Source: Micromonospora rhizosphaerae
GTDB taxonomy: Bacteria; Actinomycetota; Actinomycetes; Mycobacteriales; Micromonosporaceae
Direction of reading: 5' to 3'
NCBI RefSeq assembly: GCF_900091465.1
Contig: NZ_FMHV01000002.1
Span: forward strand, 4,092,001 to 4,156,000
Length of the DNA stretch: 64,000 nucleotides
Notes under the pieces: model-generated
Told to the model about the DNA's origin: nothing
Seen by the model: the letters and a program-made list of their open reading frames with translations, nothing else
Database searches by the model: none
Program-made: the position numbers and the translations under genes
In this document: in pieces, positions 40,672 to 49,127 of the stretch
How the letters are laid out: each line of letters begins with the position of its first letter
Position numbering within the stretch: the first letter of the stretch is position 1

Positions 40672-41787
40672 ATGCGCGAGGTGCTCAGTGACCTGCTCAC
40701 GTGGTGGCGGGATGGCCAGCCGGTCGGCATGGCGACCGTGGTGGGGACCTGGCGCAGCGCCCCGCGCCCGCCGGGGGCGACCATGTTGGTGGGGCCGGAC
40801 GGCACCGCGGTCGGCAGCGTCTCCGGCGGCTGTGTCGAGGCGGCCGTGTACGAGGTGGGTCAGGAGGTGCTCTCGACCGGGCGGCCGGTACTCACCCGCT
40901 ACGGCGTCAGCGACGACGACGCGTTCGCGGTCGGGCTCACCTGTGGCGGCATCATCGACCTGTTCGTGGAGCGGGTCGATGATGCGTCCTTTCCGCAACT
41001 CGCGGACCTGGCGGCCGCCATCGACGCCGGCGAGCCGGTCGCGGTGGCCACCATCGTCGAAGGCCGGCCCGACCAGGTGGGGCGCCGGTCCGTGGTGTGG
41101 CCGGACCGGTGGGCCGGCACCCTCGGCTCGGACCGGCTGGACGACGCCGCCGCCGACGACGTCCGGGGGATGTTGGCCACCGGCCGCACCGGCACGCTGC
41201 GGTACGGCCCGGACGGGCAGCGCCGTGGCGACGAACTGACCCTGTTCGTGGCGTCGTTCGCCCCGCCCCCGCGCATGCTGGTGTTCGGCGCGATCGACTT
41301 CGCCGCCGCCGTGGCCCGGCTCGGCACGTACCTCGGCTACCGGGTGACGGTCTGCGACGCGCGGCCGGTCTTCGCGACCCAGCGGCGGTTCCCCGGTACG
41401 GAGGTCGTGGTGGACTGGCCCCACCGGTATCTGGCGGCCGAGGTCGAGGCCGGCCGGGTGGACGAGCGCACCGTGATCTGCGTGCTCACCCACGACCCGA
41501 AGTTCGACGTGCCGGTGCTGCAGGTGGCGCTGGCGCAGCCGGTCGCGTACGTCGGGGCGATGGGCTCGCGGCGCACCCACGACGACCGACTCGCCCGACT
41601 GATCGAGGCCGGAGTGCCGCCGGACCAACTGGCCCGCCTGTCGTCGCCGATCGGGTTGGATCTCGGTGCCCGTACGCCGGAGGAGACGGCGGTCAGCGTG
41701 GCAGCCGAAATCATCGCGACCCGGTGGCGCGGCGGCGGCGCCAGGCTCTCCACGCTGAACGGGCGGATCCACCACGACGCCGACTAG
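40672..41787 (+). CDS. XdhC-family molybdenum hydroxylase maturation factor
   Basis: Encodes 371 residues. N-terminal XdhC/CoxI domain ('TWRSAPRPPGATMLVGPDG', 'GSVSGGCVEAAVYE' in pieces); C-terminal Rossmann domain with 'LVFGAIDFAAAVARLGTYLGYRVTVCDAR' and the 'YVGAMGSRRTHDDR' signature. XdhC binds Mo-cofactor and inserts it, usually sulfurated, into xanthine dehydrogenase-family enzymes. It follows MoxR and VWA in function but is separated from them by the IS607-type element, which may have cut it off from their promoter. Convergent with the LysR gene. Confidence 0.92.
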   Translation: MREVLSDLLTWWRDGQPVGMATVVGTWRSAPRPPGATMLVGPDGTAVGSVSGGCVEAAVYEVGQEVLSTGRPVLTRYGVSDDDAFAVGLTCGGIIDLFVERVDDASFPQLADLAAAIDAGEPVAVATIVEGRPDQVGRRSVVWPDRWAGTLGSDRLDDAAADDVRGMLATGRTGTLRYGPDGQRRGDELTLFVASFAPPPRMLVFGAIDFAAAVARLGTYLGYRVTVCDARPVFATQRRFPGTEVVVDWPHRYLAAEVEAGRVDERTVICVLTHDPKFDVPVLQVALAQPVAYVGAMGSRRTHDDRLARLIEAGVPPDQLARLSSPIGLDLGARTPEETAVSVAAEIIATRWRGGGARLSTLNGRIHHDAD

Positions 41788-41845
41788 GGCCGGTATCGAG
41801 GTCCGCCGCGGCGCCGGACCCGGTGTGCGAGCCAGGCAGAGGGGG

Positions 41846-42754
41846 CTACGGCTCCTGCGGTGAGCCCGGGTTCCATAGCGCGCGGAGCTGGTCGAGGACG
41901 ACCGTGGTGCCGGCGCTGAGCGTGCGATCGGGGTGTGTGACGAGGTGGACGCTCGGCGCAGGTGGGAGTGGCCCGGGAACGGCGATGAGCTCGCCTGCCC
42001 GCAGCTCGGCGCCGGCGGTGGCGGTGGGAAGCACCGCCCATCCGAGCCCGGCCGCGACGCAGCGCTTGACGGCTTCAATGCTGCCGAACCGGACGCGGCG
42101 AAAATCCGGTTGCCCGACGGCGAACAGGCTGCGGGCCACCTGGTCGCTGTAGCTGCAGCCGTCCTCGAGCAGGAGTACGTCGTGCTCGGCCAGCTGCGCC
42201 CAGGTGACTGCCCCTGCCGGCAGGTCGAGGTCGGGCCCGGCGACGATGGTGAGTTCTTCGGCGCCGAGGACCTCCAGATGGAGGTCGACGGCGGACATGT
42301 CGGGTTCGAGAAGCAGGGCAGCTTCGGCGGTGCCGGCGCGTACGGCTTGGAGCGCCTGCGCGGTGCCCCCTGGTGCGAGCGACAGCCGGATCTGGGGCGC
42401 GATGAGGCGCAGCTTGCCGAGGACGGCGGGGAGCCGGTAGGCGCACACGGACTCCGGAGCCACGAGCCGCACCCGGCCAGACGGCCGGCCGTCTCGGGCG
42501 GGCACCTCGGAGGCAAGGCGGCCCTCCAGATCGAGCAACTGGGTGGCGTACGACAGGAGCCGGGTGCCGGCGTCGGTCAGCACGGCCCCGGACGGCAGCC
42601 GGTCGAACAGCCGGACGCCCAGGTACCGCTCGAGGGCCTGCACATGCCCGGTCACCGTGGACTGCACGTAGCCCAGCTCCCGCCCCGTCGCCGTGAAGCT
42701 GCCGGTGCGGGCCACGGCGGTGAAGGTCCGCAACAGGTCCGTCTCCACGGCCAT
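41846..42754 (-). CDS. LysR-family transcriptional regulator
   Basis: Encodes 302 residues. N-terminal winged helix 'LLRTFTAVARTGSFTATGRELGYVQSTVTGHVQALERYLGVRLFDR' (in pieces, residues 6-52) followed by a type-2 periplasmic-binding-like effector domain ('VRLVAPESVCAYRLPAVL', 'EELTIVAGPDLDL'). LysR proteins bind as tetramers and usually activate a divergent gene, here phzF-like at 42838. It sits within the CO-dehydrogenase-like locus but may not control it. Candidate operator at 42768-42778. Confidence 0.93.
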   Translation of the reverse strand: MAVETDLLRTFTAVARTGSFTATGRELGYVQSTVTGHVQALERYLGVRLFDRLPSGAVLTDAGTRLLSYATQLLDLEGRLASEVPARDGRPSGRVRLVAPESVCAYRLPAVLGKLRLIAPQIRLSLAPGGTAQALQAVRAGTAEAALLLEPDMSAVDLHLEVLGAEELTIVAGPDLDLPAGAVTWAQLAEHDVLLLEDGCSYSDQVARSLFAVGQPDFRRVRFGSIEAVKRCVAAGLGWAVLPTATAGAELRAGELIAVPGPLPPAPSVHLVTHPDRTLSAGTTVVLDQLRALWNPGSPQEP

Positions 42755-42767
42755 TCCTTTCCTCGAT

Positions 42768-42778
42768 TGATGCCATCA
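42768..42778. promoter_or_regulatory. Candidate LysR operator (TGATGcCATCA)
   Basis: An 11-bp palindrome TGATGcCATCA in the 83-bp divergent gap between the LysR gene (start 42754) and the PhzF gene (start 42838). LysR boxes are interrupted palindromes near T-N11-A, so this is plausible but unproven. Confidence 0.45.
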
Positions 42779-42837
42779 TGACTCATCGTTGGACTCGATG
42801 GCGCTACCCGGCGAGACTAGCCCCTGGGAGGTCCTTG

Positions 42838-43722
42838 ATGACTGAGACAGACGACGCGACCATCGCACGGCCCGAGGCCGCCGACGTGGAGGTGCTGCGC
42901 TACGCCGCCTTCCCGGACGGGGCCGTCGGCGGAAACCCTGCGGGTGTCGTACTGGATGCGACCCGCCTCGACGGCGCCAGCCGCCTGGCCGTCGCAGCTT
43001 CGGTCGGCTATTCCGAGACGGCGTTCCTCGAACCCACCAGGCGGGACGGGGAGTTCCAGGTGCGCTACTTCAGCCCACTGGCTGAGGTAGCGTTCTGCGG
43101 ACACGCGACGATTGCCGCCGCCGTTGCCCTGGCCGAACGCCGCGGCAGCGGGCCGCTGCTGTTTCAGACTCTCGCCGGCGCCGTCGAGGTGAACACCGGT
43201 GAGAGCGATGCCGGCCCGACCGCCACGCTCACCAGCGTCCCCACTCGTACCCGGCCCGCCTCCGGCGACGAGCTCGCCGCCGCCCTCGCAGCGCTACGCT
43301 GGCGTTCCACCGACCTGGACCCCCGGTACCCCGTACACGTCGCGTACGCCGGCAACGATCACCTCGTCCTCGCCGTGTCGGACCGCACCCGCCTGGCGGA
43401 CCTGCACTATGACTACGACGCGCTGGCAGCCCTGATGGCCGAGCGCGGCTGGACCACGCTCCAACTCGTGCACGCCCACACGCCGCTGCTCTTCTCTGCC
43501 CGCAATCCCTTCCCGCCCGGCGGTGTCGTGGAGGACCCCGCCACCGGAGCGGCCGCGGCCGCCCTCGGCGGGTACCTTCGGGCACTCCACCTCGTGGACC
43601 CGCCGGCGCAGATCACGGTCCTGCAGGGCGTGGACATGGGTAGCCCCAGCCGCCTGCTCGTAGACGTGACCGGCGATGACGACCGCGTGCAGGTGACCGG
43701 CGGCGCCCGACCGATCCGCTAG
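42838..43722 (+). CDS. PhzF-family isomerase/epimerase-like protein
   Basis: Encodes 294 residues from the ATG at 42838 (GGGAGG upstream). Two diaminopimelate-epimerase-like halves: catalytic Glu60 in 'YSETAFL', 'FCGHATIAAAVAL' and 'EDPATGAAAAALGGYLR'. PhzF proper isomerises a phenazine precursor; the wider family has largely unknown substrates. No phenazine genes are visible. Divergent from a LysR gene, which probably regulates it. It lies between xdhC and the Mo-hydroxylase subunits on their strand. Confidence 0.9.
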   Translation: MTETDDATIARPEAADVEVLRYAAFPDGAVGGNPAGVVLDATRLDGASRLAVAASVGYSETAFLEPTRRDGEFQVRYFSPLAEVAFCGHATIAAAVALAERRGSGPLLFQTLAGAVEVNTGESDAGPTATLTSVPTRTRPASGDELAAALAALRWRSTDLDPRYPVHVAYAGNDHLVLAVSDRTRLADLHYDYDALAALMAERGWTTLQLVHAHTPLLFSARNPFPPGGVVEDPATGAAAAALGGYLRALHLVDPPAQITVLQGVDMGSPSRLLVDVTGDDDRVQVTGGARPIR

Positions 43723-43830
43723 CCGCCGGAGACGGCGACGGTGCAATCTGGCGCGTCGGCCCTTGCGCACACCCGCGCGACGGAGTTGGCTGATCGAAAG
43801 GCAACCCCGTCGATCTGCGCGGGAGGATTA

Positions 43831-44421
43831 ATGGCTCGGATCAGCGTCACCGTCGACGGCATCCGGTACGCCGACGACGTTCCACCACGTACCCTGCTCG
43901 TCCATTACCTGCGCGACCAGGGCAAGGTCGGCACGGTGGTGGGCTGCGACACCAGCAATTGCGGCGCCTGCACGGTGCTGATGACCGACCCGGACGGCCG
44001 GGCCCAAGCGGTGAAGAGCTGCAGCGTGCTCGCCGTGCAGGCCGACGGTCGTACGGTCACCACCGTGGAAGGACTCGCCCCCGACGGCACCCTGCATCCG
44101 GTGCAGCGGGCGTTCCACGAAAAGCATGCGCTGCAGTGCGGCTTCTGCACCCCGGGCATGGTGGTGGCAGCGGTCGACCTGCTCGCCGAGAACCCCGACC
44201 CGACCGAGGAGGAGGTGCGCCGCGGCCTGGAGGGCAACCTGTGCCGCTGCACCGGCTACCAGAACATCGTCCGGGCCGTGCTCGCCGCGGCGGCTGAGGT
44301 CCGCGGGGTGGCGGCCGCCAACGGGCACGGGACAGCGCGCCCGGGTGCCGGCGCCACGATCCCCGACCCGGCGGCGCCGGTCGGCGGCGAGCGTCAGGTC
44401 GAGGAGGTGGCCAGGACATGA
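43831..44421 (+). CDS. coxS: Mo-hydroxylase small [2Fe-2S] subunit (CoxS-like)
   Basis: Encodes 196 residues from the ATG at 43831 (GGGAGGA upstream). All eight Fe-S ligands are present: Cys39, 44, 47 and 64 (plant-ferredoxin cluster) and Cys103, 106, 138 and 140 (alpha-helical cluster; 'CGFCTPGM', 'CRCTGYQNI'). The C-terminal 40 residues are longer than in typical CoxS and low in complexity. Passes electrons from the molybdenum centre to FAD. First gene of a tightly coupled S-L-M operon; it overlaps the large subunit gene by 4 bp (ATGA). Confidence 0.95.
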   Translation: MARISVTVDGIRYADDVPPRTLLVHYLRDQGKVGTVVGCDTSNCGACTVLMTDPDGRAQAVKSCSVLAVQADGRTVTTVEGLAPDGTLHPVQRAFHEKHALQCGFCTPGMVVAAVDLLAENPDPTEEEVRRGLEGNLCRCTGYQNIVRAVLAAAAEVRGVAAANGHGTARPGAGATIPDPAAPVGGERQVEEVART

Positions 44422-46781
44422 CCGCCGTGCTCGAACCCGAGGTCGGCCGCGCCCGGCTGCGCAAGGAGGACCACCGCCTGCTCACCGGCCGGACGATGTG
44501 GACCGAGAACGTCACGTTGCCCGGCATGCTGCACCTGGCGATCCTGCGCAGCCCGCTCGCGCACGCCCGAATCACGCACCTCGACGTCGGGCCGGCACTG
44601 CAGCGGCCCAACGTGGTGGCCGCGTTCACCGGCGCCGACGTCGCCGACGTGCAGGGCAGCCTGCCCTGCGCGTGGCCGGTCACCGAAGACATGATCCACC
44701 CCGACCACCCGCCGCTGGCGGTCGGCGAGGTGCGGCACGTCGGCGAGGCGGTCGCCGTCGTGGTCGCCCGGGACCGGGCCACCGCCGTCGACGCGCTGGA
44801 GGCCATCGAGGTCGAGTACGACCCCCTGCCGGTCGTGCTGGACCTGGAGGAGGCCGTCGCCGACGGGGCCTCGCTGGTGCACTCCGCGGCCGGCCAGAAC
44901 ACCTGCTACACCTGGGTCTTCGACTCGGCCGAGGCGGGCACCGGCGGCAACGTGGCCGACGCGGAGGCGGAGGTCATCCTCCAGCGCCGGTATGTGCAGC
45001 AGCGGCTGATCCCGGCGTTCATGGAGCCGCGCAGCGTGGTCGTCGACCCGACCGCCGGTCAGCTGACGATCTGGTCGGCGACGCAGATCCCGCACATCCT
45101 GCGGGTCATGCTCGCGCTCATCACCGGGACGCCCGAGCACCAGATCCGGGTGATCGCCCCGGATGTCGGCGGCGGGTTCGGCGGCAAGCTGCAGGTCACG
45201 GCGGAGGAGCTGATCGCGTTCCTGGCGGCGCGGCGCACCGGCAAGCCGGTCAAGTACACGGAGAGCCGGTCGGAGACGATGGTGTCGGCGCACCACGGCC
45301 GCGACCTGATCCAGGACATCACGTTGACGGCGAAGCGGGACGGCACCCTCACCGGCCTGTCGGTGAGGCTGCTCGCCAACATGGGCGCCTATCTGGGCAT
45401 CGTGACGCCGGGCGTACCGCTGCTCGGCGCCTTCATGTACAACGCGATCTACAAGGTGCCGGCGTACCGGTTCGAGTGCACGGGCGTGTTCACCAACACC
45501 ACCCTCACCGACGCCTACCGTGGCGCCGGTCGCCCCGAGGCGACGTACGCCATCGAGCGGATCATGGACGAGCTCGCCGCGGAGCTGGGCCTCGACCCGC
45601 TGGAGGTGCGGCGGCGCAACTGGATCCGGCACGACGAGTTCCCGTTCACGACGGTGGCCGGGCTCGAGTACGACTCCGGCAACTACGAGGCGGCCACCGA
45701 GAAGGCGATGGCCATGATCGGGTACCACGAGTTGCGCGCGGAGCAGGCCGCCCGGCGGGCGTCGAACGACCCGGTGCAGCTCGGCATCGGCGTTTCGACA
45801 TACACCGAGATGTGCGGGTTGGCACCCTCACGCATTCTGGGCGCGCTGCGCTACGGCGCGGGCGGCTGGGAATCGGCGAGCGTCCGGGTGCTGCCGACCG
45901 GCAAGGTCGAGGTGGTGACCGGCAGCAGCCCACACGGCCAGGGCCACCTGACCGCGTGGAGCCAGATCGTCGCCGACCGGCTCGGGGTGCCGTTCGAGGA
46001 CGTCACGGTGCTGCACGGCGACACCCGGGTCTCCCACAAGGGCCTGGACACCTACGGCTCCCGGTCGCTGGCCGTCGGCGGGATCGCCCTCGTGCAGGCG
46101 TGTGAGAAGGTCCTCGCCAAGGCCCGGCCGATCGCGGCACACCTGCTCGAGTGCGCGCCGGACGACCTGGAGTTCACCGACGGCGCCTTCCGGGTACGCG
46201 GCACGCCCGGCGCCATGAAGACGATCGCCGACTGTGCTCTCGGCGTCTTCGCCGCCCACGACCTGCCCGACGGCGCCGAGCCGACGCTCGACGCCGAGGC
46301 GGTCTACGACCCGCAGAACTTCTCGTATCCGCACGGCACCCACCTCTGCGCCGTGGAGGTGGACACCGAGACCGGCCAGGTGCGGCTGCGCCGGTACGTG
46401 GCCGTGGACGACGTCGGCCGGGTGGTCAACCCGCTGATCGTCGAAGGCCAGGTGCACGGGGGGGTGGCCCAGGGCGTGGCGCAGGCGCTGTTCGAGGAGG
46501 CCGTGTACGACGCGGACGGGAACCTGCTCACCGGCTCGTTCGCCGATTACACCCTGCCGAGCGCCGCCGACCTGCCGGTGATCGAAAGCGACCGCACCGA
46601 GACGCCCGCGACGTCCAACCCGCTTGGCGTCAAGGGGGTCGGAGAGGCGGGCACCATCGCCTCGACCCCCGCTGTCGTGAACGCCGTCGTCGACGCGCTC
46701 CGGCCGTTCGGCGTGGCGGACGTCCGCATGCCCTGCACTCCGGAGCGGGTCTGGCGCGCCATCCAGGAGGCGACATCATGA
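44418..46781 (+). CDS. coxL: Mo-hydroxylase large subunit (form II CoxL-like)
   Basis: Encodes 787 residues, the usual xanthine oxidase-family large subunit length. The molybdopterin cytosine dinucleotide-binding domains include 'GGGFGGKLQ' near 250. The active-site loop 'AYRGAGR' lies at 366-372 and 'VGEAG' near the C-terminus carries the catalytic Glu ('KGVGEAGT'). Form I CO dehydrogenases have AYxCSFR with the Cu-ligating Cys; its absence marks form II, whose true substrate is often not CO. Forms L2M2S2 heterohexamers. It overlaps both neighbours by 4 bp. Confidence 0.95.
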   Translation: MTAVLEPEVGRARLRKEDHRLLTGRTMWTENVTLPGMLHLAILRSPLAHARITHLDVGPALQRPNVVAAFTGADVADVQGSLPCAWPVTEDMIHPDHPPLAVGEVRHVGEAVAVVVARDRATAVDALEAIEVEYDPLPVVLDLEEAVADGASLVHSAAGQNTCYTWVFDSAEAGTGGNVADAEAEVILQRRYVQQRLIPAFMEPRSVVVDPTAGQLTIWSATQIPHILRVMLALITGTPEHQIRVIAPDVGGGFGGKLQVTAEELIAFLAARRTGKPVKYTESRSETMVSAHHGRDLIQDITLTAKRDGTLTGLSVRLLANMGAYLGIVTPGVPLLGAFMYNAIYKVPAYRFECTGVFTNTTLTDAYRGAGRPEATYAIERIMDELAAELGLDPLEVRRRNWIRHDEFPFTTVAGLEYDSGNYEAATEKAMAMIGYHELRAEQAARRASNDPVQLGIGVSTYTEMCGLAPSRILGALRYGAGGWESASVRVLPTGKVEVVTGSSPHGQGHLTAWSQIVADRLGVPFEDVTVLHGDTRVSHKGLDTYGSRSLAVGGIALVQACEKVLAKARPIAAHLLECAPDDLEFTDGAFRVRGTPGAMKTIADCALGVFAAHDLPDGAEPTLDAEAVYDPQNFSYPHGTHLCAVEVDTETGQVRLRRYVAVDDVGRVVNPLIVEGQVHGGVAQGVAQALFEEAVYDADGNLLTGSFADYTLPSAADLPVIESDRTETPATSNPLGVKGVGEAGTIASTPAVVNAVVDALRPFGVADVRMPCTPERVWRAIQEATS

Positions 46782-47632
46782 TCCCGGTGGCCTTCGACTA
46801 CCTCAAGCCGGCCACCGTGGAGGACGCCGTGGCCGCGCTCGCGGACGCGGGCGACGACGCCAAGGTGCTCGCCGGCGGCCAGAGCCTGCTGCCGGTACTC
46901 CGGCTGCGGCTGTCCGCTCCGAGCCTGCTCGTCGACCTCGACGGACTGACCGAACTGCGCGGCGTGCGGGTCGACGGCGACGATCTCGTCGTCGGCGCGT
47001 TGACCACGCACGCCGAGGTGGCCGGATCCGCTGTGGTGCGGGCCGAAGCGCCGCTTCTCGCCGCCGCGGCCGGGCTGATCGGCGACCGGCAGGTCCGCCA
47101 CCGGGGCACGATCGGCGGCGCGCTGGCCCACGCCGACCCGGCCGGCGACCTGCCGGCGGTGCTGGTGGCGCTCGACGGGGTGTGCGTCATCGCCGGTCCG
47201 GGTGGCCGGCGTAGCGTCCCGGCCGCGGAGTTCTTCGTGGACTACTTCACCACCGCCCTCGACCCGCGCGAGGTCCTGGCGGAGGTGCGGCTGCCGCGCC
47301 GTTCCGGCTGGGGCGTGCACTACGAGAAGTTCCATCGCACGGCCCAGGCGTGGGCGACCGTCGGAGTGGCCGCTGCCGTGCGCCGGATGAACGGCTCCAT
47401 CGCCGAGGCGCGGGTGGTCCTGACGAACATGGGCCCGCGCCCGGTGCGGGCAGAAGCGGTCGAGGCGGCGCTCGCCGGCGCGGACGCGACCGCCGAGGCG
47501 TTGGCCGGCGCGGCGGCACACGCCGCCGAGGGCACCGACCCGGTCAGCGACCTGGCCGCGTCGGCGGAGTACCGGCAGCACCTGGCCCGCGTGCTCACCC
47601 GGCGCGCACTCGCCGCGGCGGCCGGGCGCTAA
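46778..47632 (+). CDS. coxM: Mo-hydroxylase medium FAD subunit (CoxM-like)
   Basis: Encodes 284 residues. Two FAD-binding loops, 'AGGQSLLP' (32-39) and 'TIGG' (111-114), are those of CoxM and related flavoproteins. 'RHRGTIGGALAHADPAGDLPAV' in context places it in the family. Oxidises the reduced iron-sulfur subunit and passes electrons to the respiratory chain or another acceptor. It overlaps the large subunit gene by 4 bp (ATGA). A perfect hairpin follows it, before coxG. Confidence 0.95.
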   Translation: MIPVAFDYLKPATVEDAVAALADAGDDAKVLAGGQSLLPVLRLRLSAPSLLVDLDGLTELRGVRVDGDDLVVGALTTHAEVAGSAVVRAEAPLLAAAAGLIGDRQVRHRGTIGGALAHADPAGDLPAVLVALDGVCVIAGPGGRRSVPAAEFFVDYFTTALDPREVLAEVRLPRRSGWGVHYEKFHRTAQAWATVGVAAAVRRMNGSIAEARVVLTNMGPRPVRAEAVEAALAGADATAEALAGAAAHAAEGTDPVSDLAASAEYRQHLARVLTRRALAAAAGR

Positions 47633-47644
47633 GGGTTCGTGGTC

Positions 47645-47670
47645 GGGCCGGCCGCGTGCGCGGCCGGCCC
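47645..47670 (+). terminator. Perfect 11-bp hairpin between coxM- and coxG-like genes
   Basis: GGGCCGGCCGC (47645-47655) with its complement at 47660-47670, loop GTGC. It lies in the 59-bp coxM-coxG gap and has no T-run. It may attenuate or protect the upstream mRNA so that coxG is made in lower amount than the subunits. Confidence 0.6.
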
Positions 47671-47691
47671 GCCTGTCGCAAGGAGAGCGAG

Positions 47692-48423
47692 ATGCAGCTG
47701 GAGTACGAATTCACCGTGCCGGTCCCGGTATCCCAGGCGTGGACCGTGCTGCTCGACCTCGAACGGGTGGTGCCCTGCCTGCCGGGAGCCACGCTGACCT
47801 CGTACGACGGGGATGCGTTCGCGGGCACCGTCCGCGTGAAGCTCGGCCCGGTGAACCTGACCTACCAGGGCAAGGGGCGGTTCGTCTCGCGCGACGAGGA
47901 CGCCGGCCGGGTGGTCATCGAGGCGTCGGGCCGGGAATCCAGAGGCGGGGGCACCGCGACCACGACCGCGACCATGACCATGACGCCCACCACTGACGGG
48001 GCGTCCACCGTCGTCGCGGTGCAAGCCGAGCTGTCGGTGACCGGGCGACCGGCGCAGTTCGGGCGCGGAATGATCGCCGATGTGGGCGGGAAGCTCGTCG
48101 GCCAGTTCGCCGATTGCCTGGCGCAGCGCTTGGCCGAGAGCCGGCCGCCGGCCGGCGACGTCCCCACGGCGCAGGAGGCCGAGCTCGTGGCGGCAGCGGA
48201 CGGGCTTCGCGCTGTGCCGGCGGGCGATGGCGCGCCCGCGGGTGGGCCTACGGTGGCCGTTCCCGAGCCGGCCGTCGAGCAGGCGCCGGCCGCCGCCCCG
48301 CCGGTCGACCTGCTGCGCGTGAGCGCCGGCCCCGCCGTCCGCCGCGTCGCGCCGTACGCGATCGGCTTCCTCGTAGGTGCTCTGGTGGTCTGGGCCCTTG
48401 GCCACGGCGGTCGCCCGGGGTGA
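47692..48423 (+). CDS. coxG: CoxG-like SRPBCC membrane-anchored protein
   Basis: Encodes 243 residues from the ATG at 47692 (AAGGAGAG upstream). SRPBCC lipid/hydrophobe-binding fold at residues 1-150 ('EFTVPVPVSQAWTVLLDLERVVPCLPG'; 'ADVGGKLVGQFADCLAQRL' in pieces). A Pro/Ala linker and a C-terminal transmembrane helix follow ('RVAPYAIGFLVGALVVWALG', about 220-238). CoxG is thought to anchor CO dehydrogenase to the membrane and may shuttle quinone. Last gene of the operon, convergent with yceI. Confidence 0.9.
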   Translation: MQLEYEFTVPVPVSQAWTVLLDLERVVPCLPGATLTSYDGDAFAGTVRVKLGPVNLTYQGKGRFVSRDEDAGRVVIEASGRESRGGGTATTTATMTMTPTTDGASTVVAVQAELSVTGRPAQFGRGMIADVGGKLVGQFADCLAQRLAESRPPAGDVPTAQEAELVAAADGLRAVPAGDGAPAGGPTVAVPEPAVEQAPAAAPPVDLLRVSAGPAVRRVAPYAIGFLVGALVVWALGHGGRPG

Positions 48424-48440
48424 GGGGCGCGATGGCTCGG

Positions 48441-48454
48441 GTTCTTGCAAGAAC
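48441..48454. repeat. 14-bp perfect palindrome GTTCTTGCAAGAAC
   Basis: Self-complementary over all 14 bases with no loop, in the 51-bp gap between the convergent CoxG-like and YceI-like genes. It could be a protein-binding site or a weak terminator arm. No T-run. Confidence 0.5.
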
Positions 48455-48474
48455 AGCGCGCGGCTGACCGCAGG

Positions 48475-49077
48475 TCAACGCCGGAGGTCGACCTCGATCT
48501 CCACCTCGACGTTGTCACGGACCTTGAGCGCGCCGAGAAAGGCCGAGTACGGCTTGATTCCGTGTGCCGACTGGGTCACCGCGGTGGTGGCGCGGTACCG
48601 GTCGGGCGTCACCTCGCGCACCTCGACGTCGATGGGGGCGGCGACCCCGTGCAGCGTGAGCCTTCCGCTGATGGTGGCGTGGTCGTCGCCGGTGACGACG
48701 CGGGTGGACTCGAAGGTGGCCGTCGGGTGGCGATCGACGTCCAGCGTCCGCCGGGCGTTGTTCTCGATCTCGCCCCGGTCCTTGTCGGTCAGCGGCACGG
48801 CACCGCCGGTACCCTCCCGCACGGCCAACGATCCCAACTCGACGCGCGCCGTCGCGGTGGCATCCGCCGGCCCGGTCTCGGGAACGTCCAGCTCCACCGA
48901 CCAGTCGGTCACCTCGATGGTCAGGTCGTGGCCGACGGTCGAGCCGACACCCTTGCGGCCGGTGCGCAGCAGCATGCGCCCGTTGTCCGGGCCGAACCGC
49001 AACCGGCCGGTGCTGATCTCCACCCACCGAGCGTACGCGGCGCCCTCATCGGGGGCAGGCGTTTCATCCCGTCCCAT
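48475..49077 (-). CDS. YceI-family protein
   Basis: Encodes 200 residues from the ATG at 49077, though a slightly later start near the 'VEISTGRLRFG' segment is possible. The lipocalin-like YceI barrel shows in 'VGHDLTIEVTDWSVELDVPE', 'RRTLDVDRHPTATFESTRVV', 'ISGRLTLHGVAAPIDVEV' and 'FLGALKVRDNVEVEIEVDL' in pieces. YceI proteins bind isoprenoids such as ubiquinone precursors. No signal peptide here, as in the actinobacterial cytosolic subset. Convergent with coxG. Confidence 0.88.
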   Translation of the reverse strand: MGRDETPAPDEGAAYARWVEISTGRLRFGPDNGRMLLRTGRKGVGSTVGHDLTIEVTDWSVELDVPETGPADATATARVELGSLAVREGTGGAVPLTDKDRGEIENNARRTLDVDRHPTATFESTRVVTGDDHATISGRLTLHGVAAPIDVEVREVTPDRYRATTAVTQSAHGIKPYSAFLGALKVRDNVEVEIEVDLRR

Positions 49078-49127
49078 CGGCGCTCCAGCGATGTCTCCGA
49101 CGTCAGTGGACCCCACCGGGCAACGAC

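Noticed and set aside
42838..43722. Phenazine biosynthesis gene
   Set aside because: PhzF homologues are common outside phenazine clusters and no other phz gene is present.
44418..46781. Form I CO dehydrogenase large subunit
   Set aside because: The loop is AYRGAGR, not AYxCSFR, and the gene order is S-L-M rather than M-S-L.
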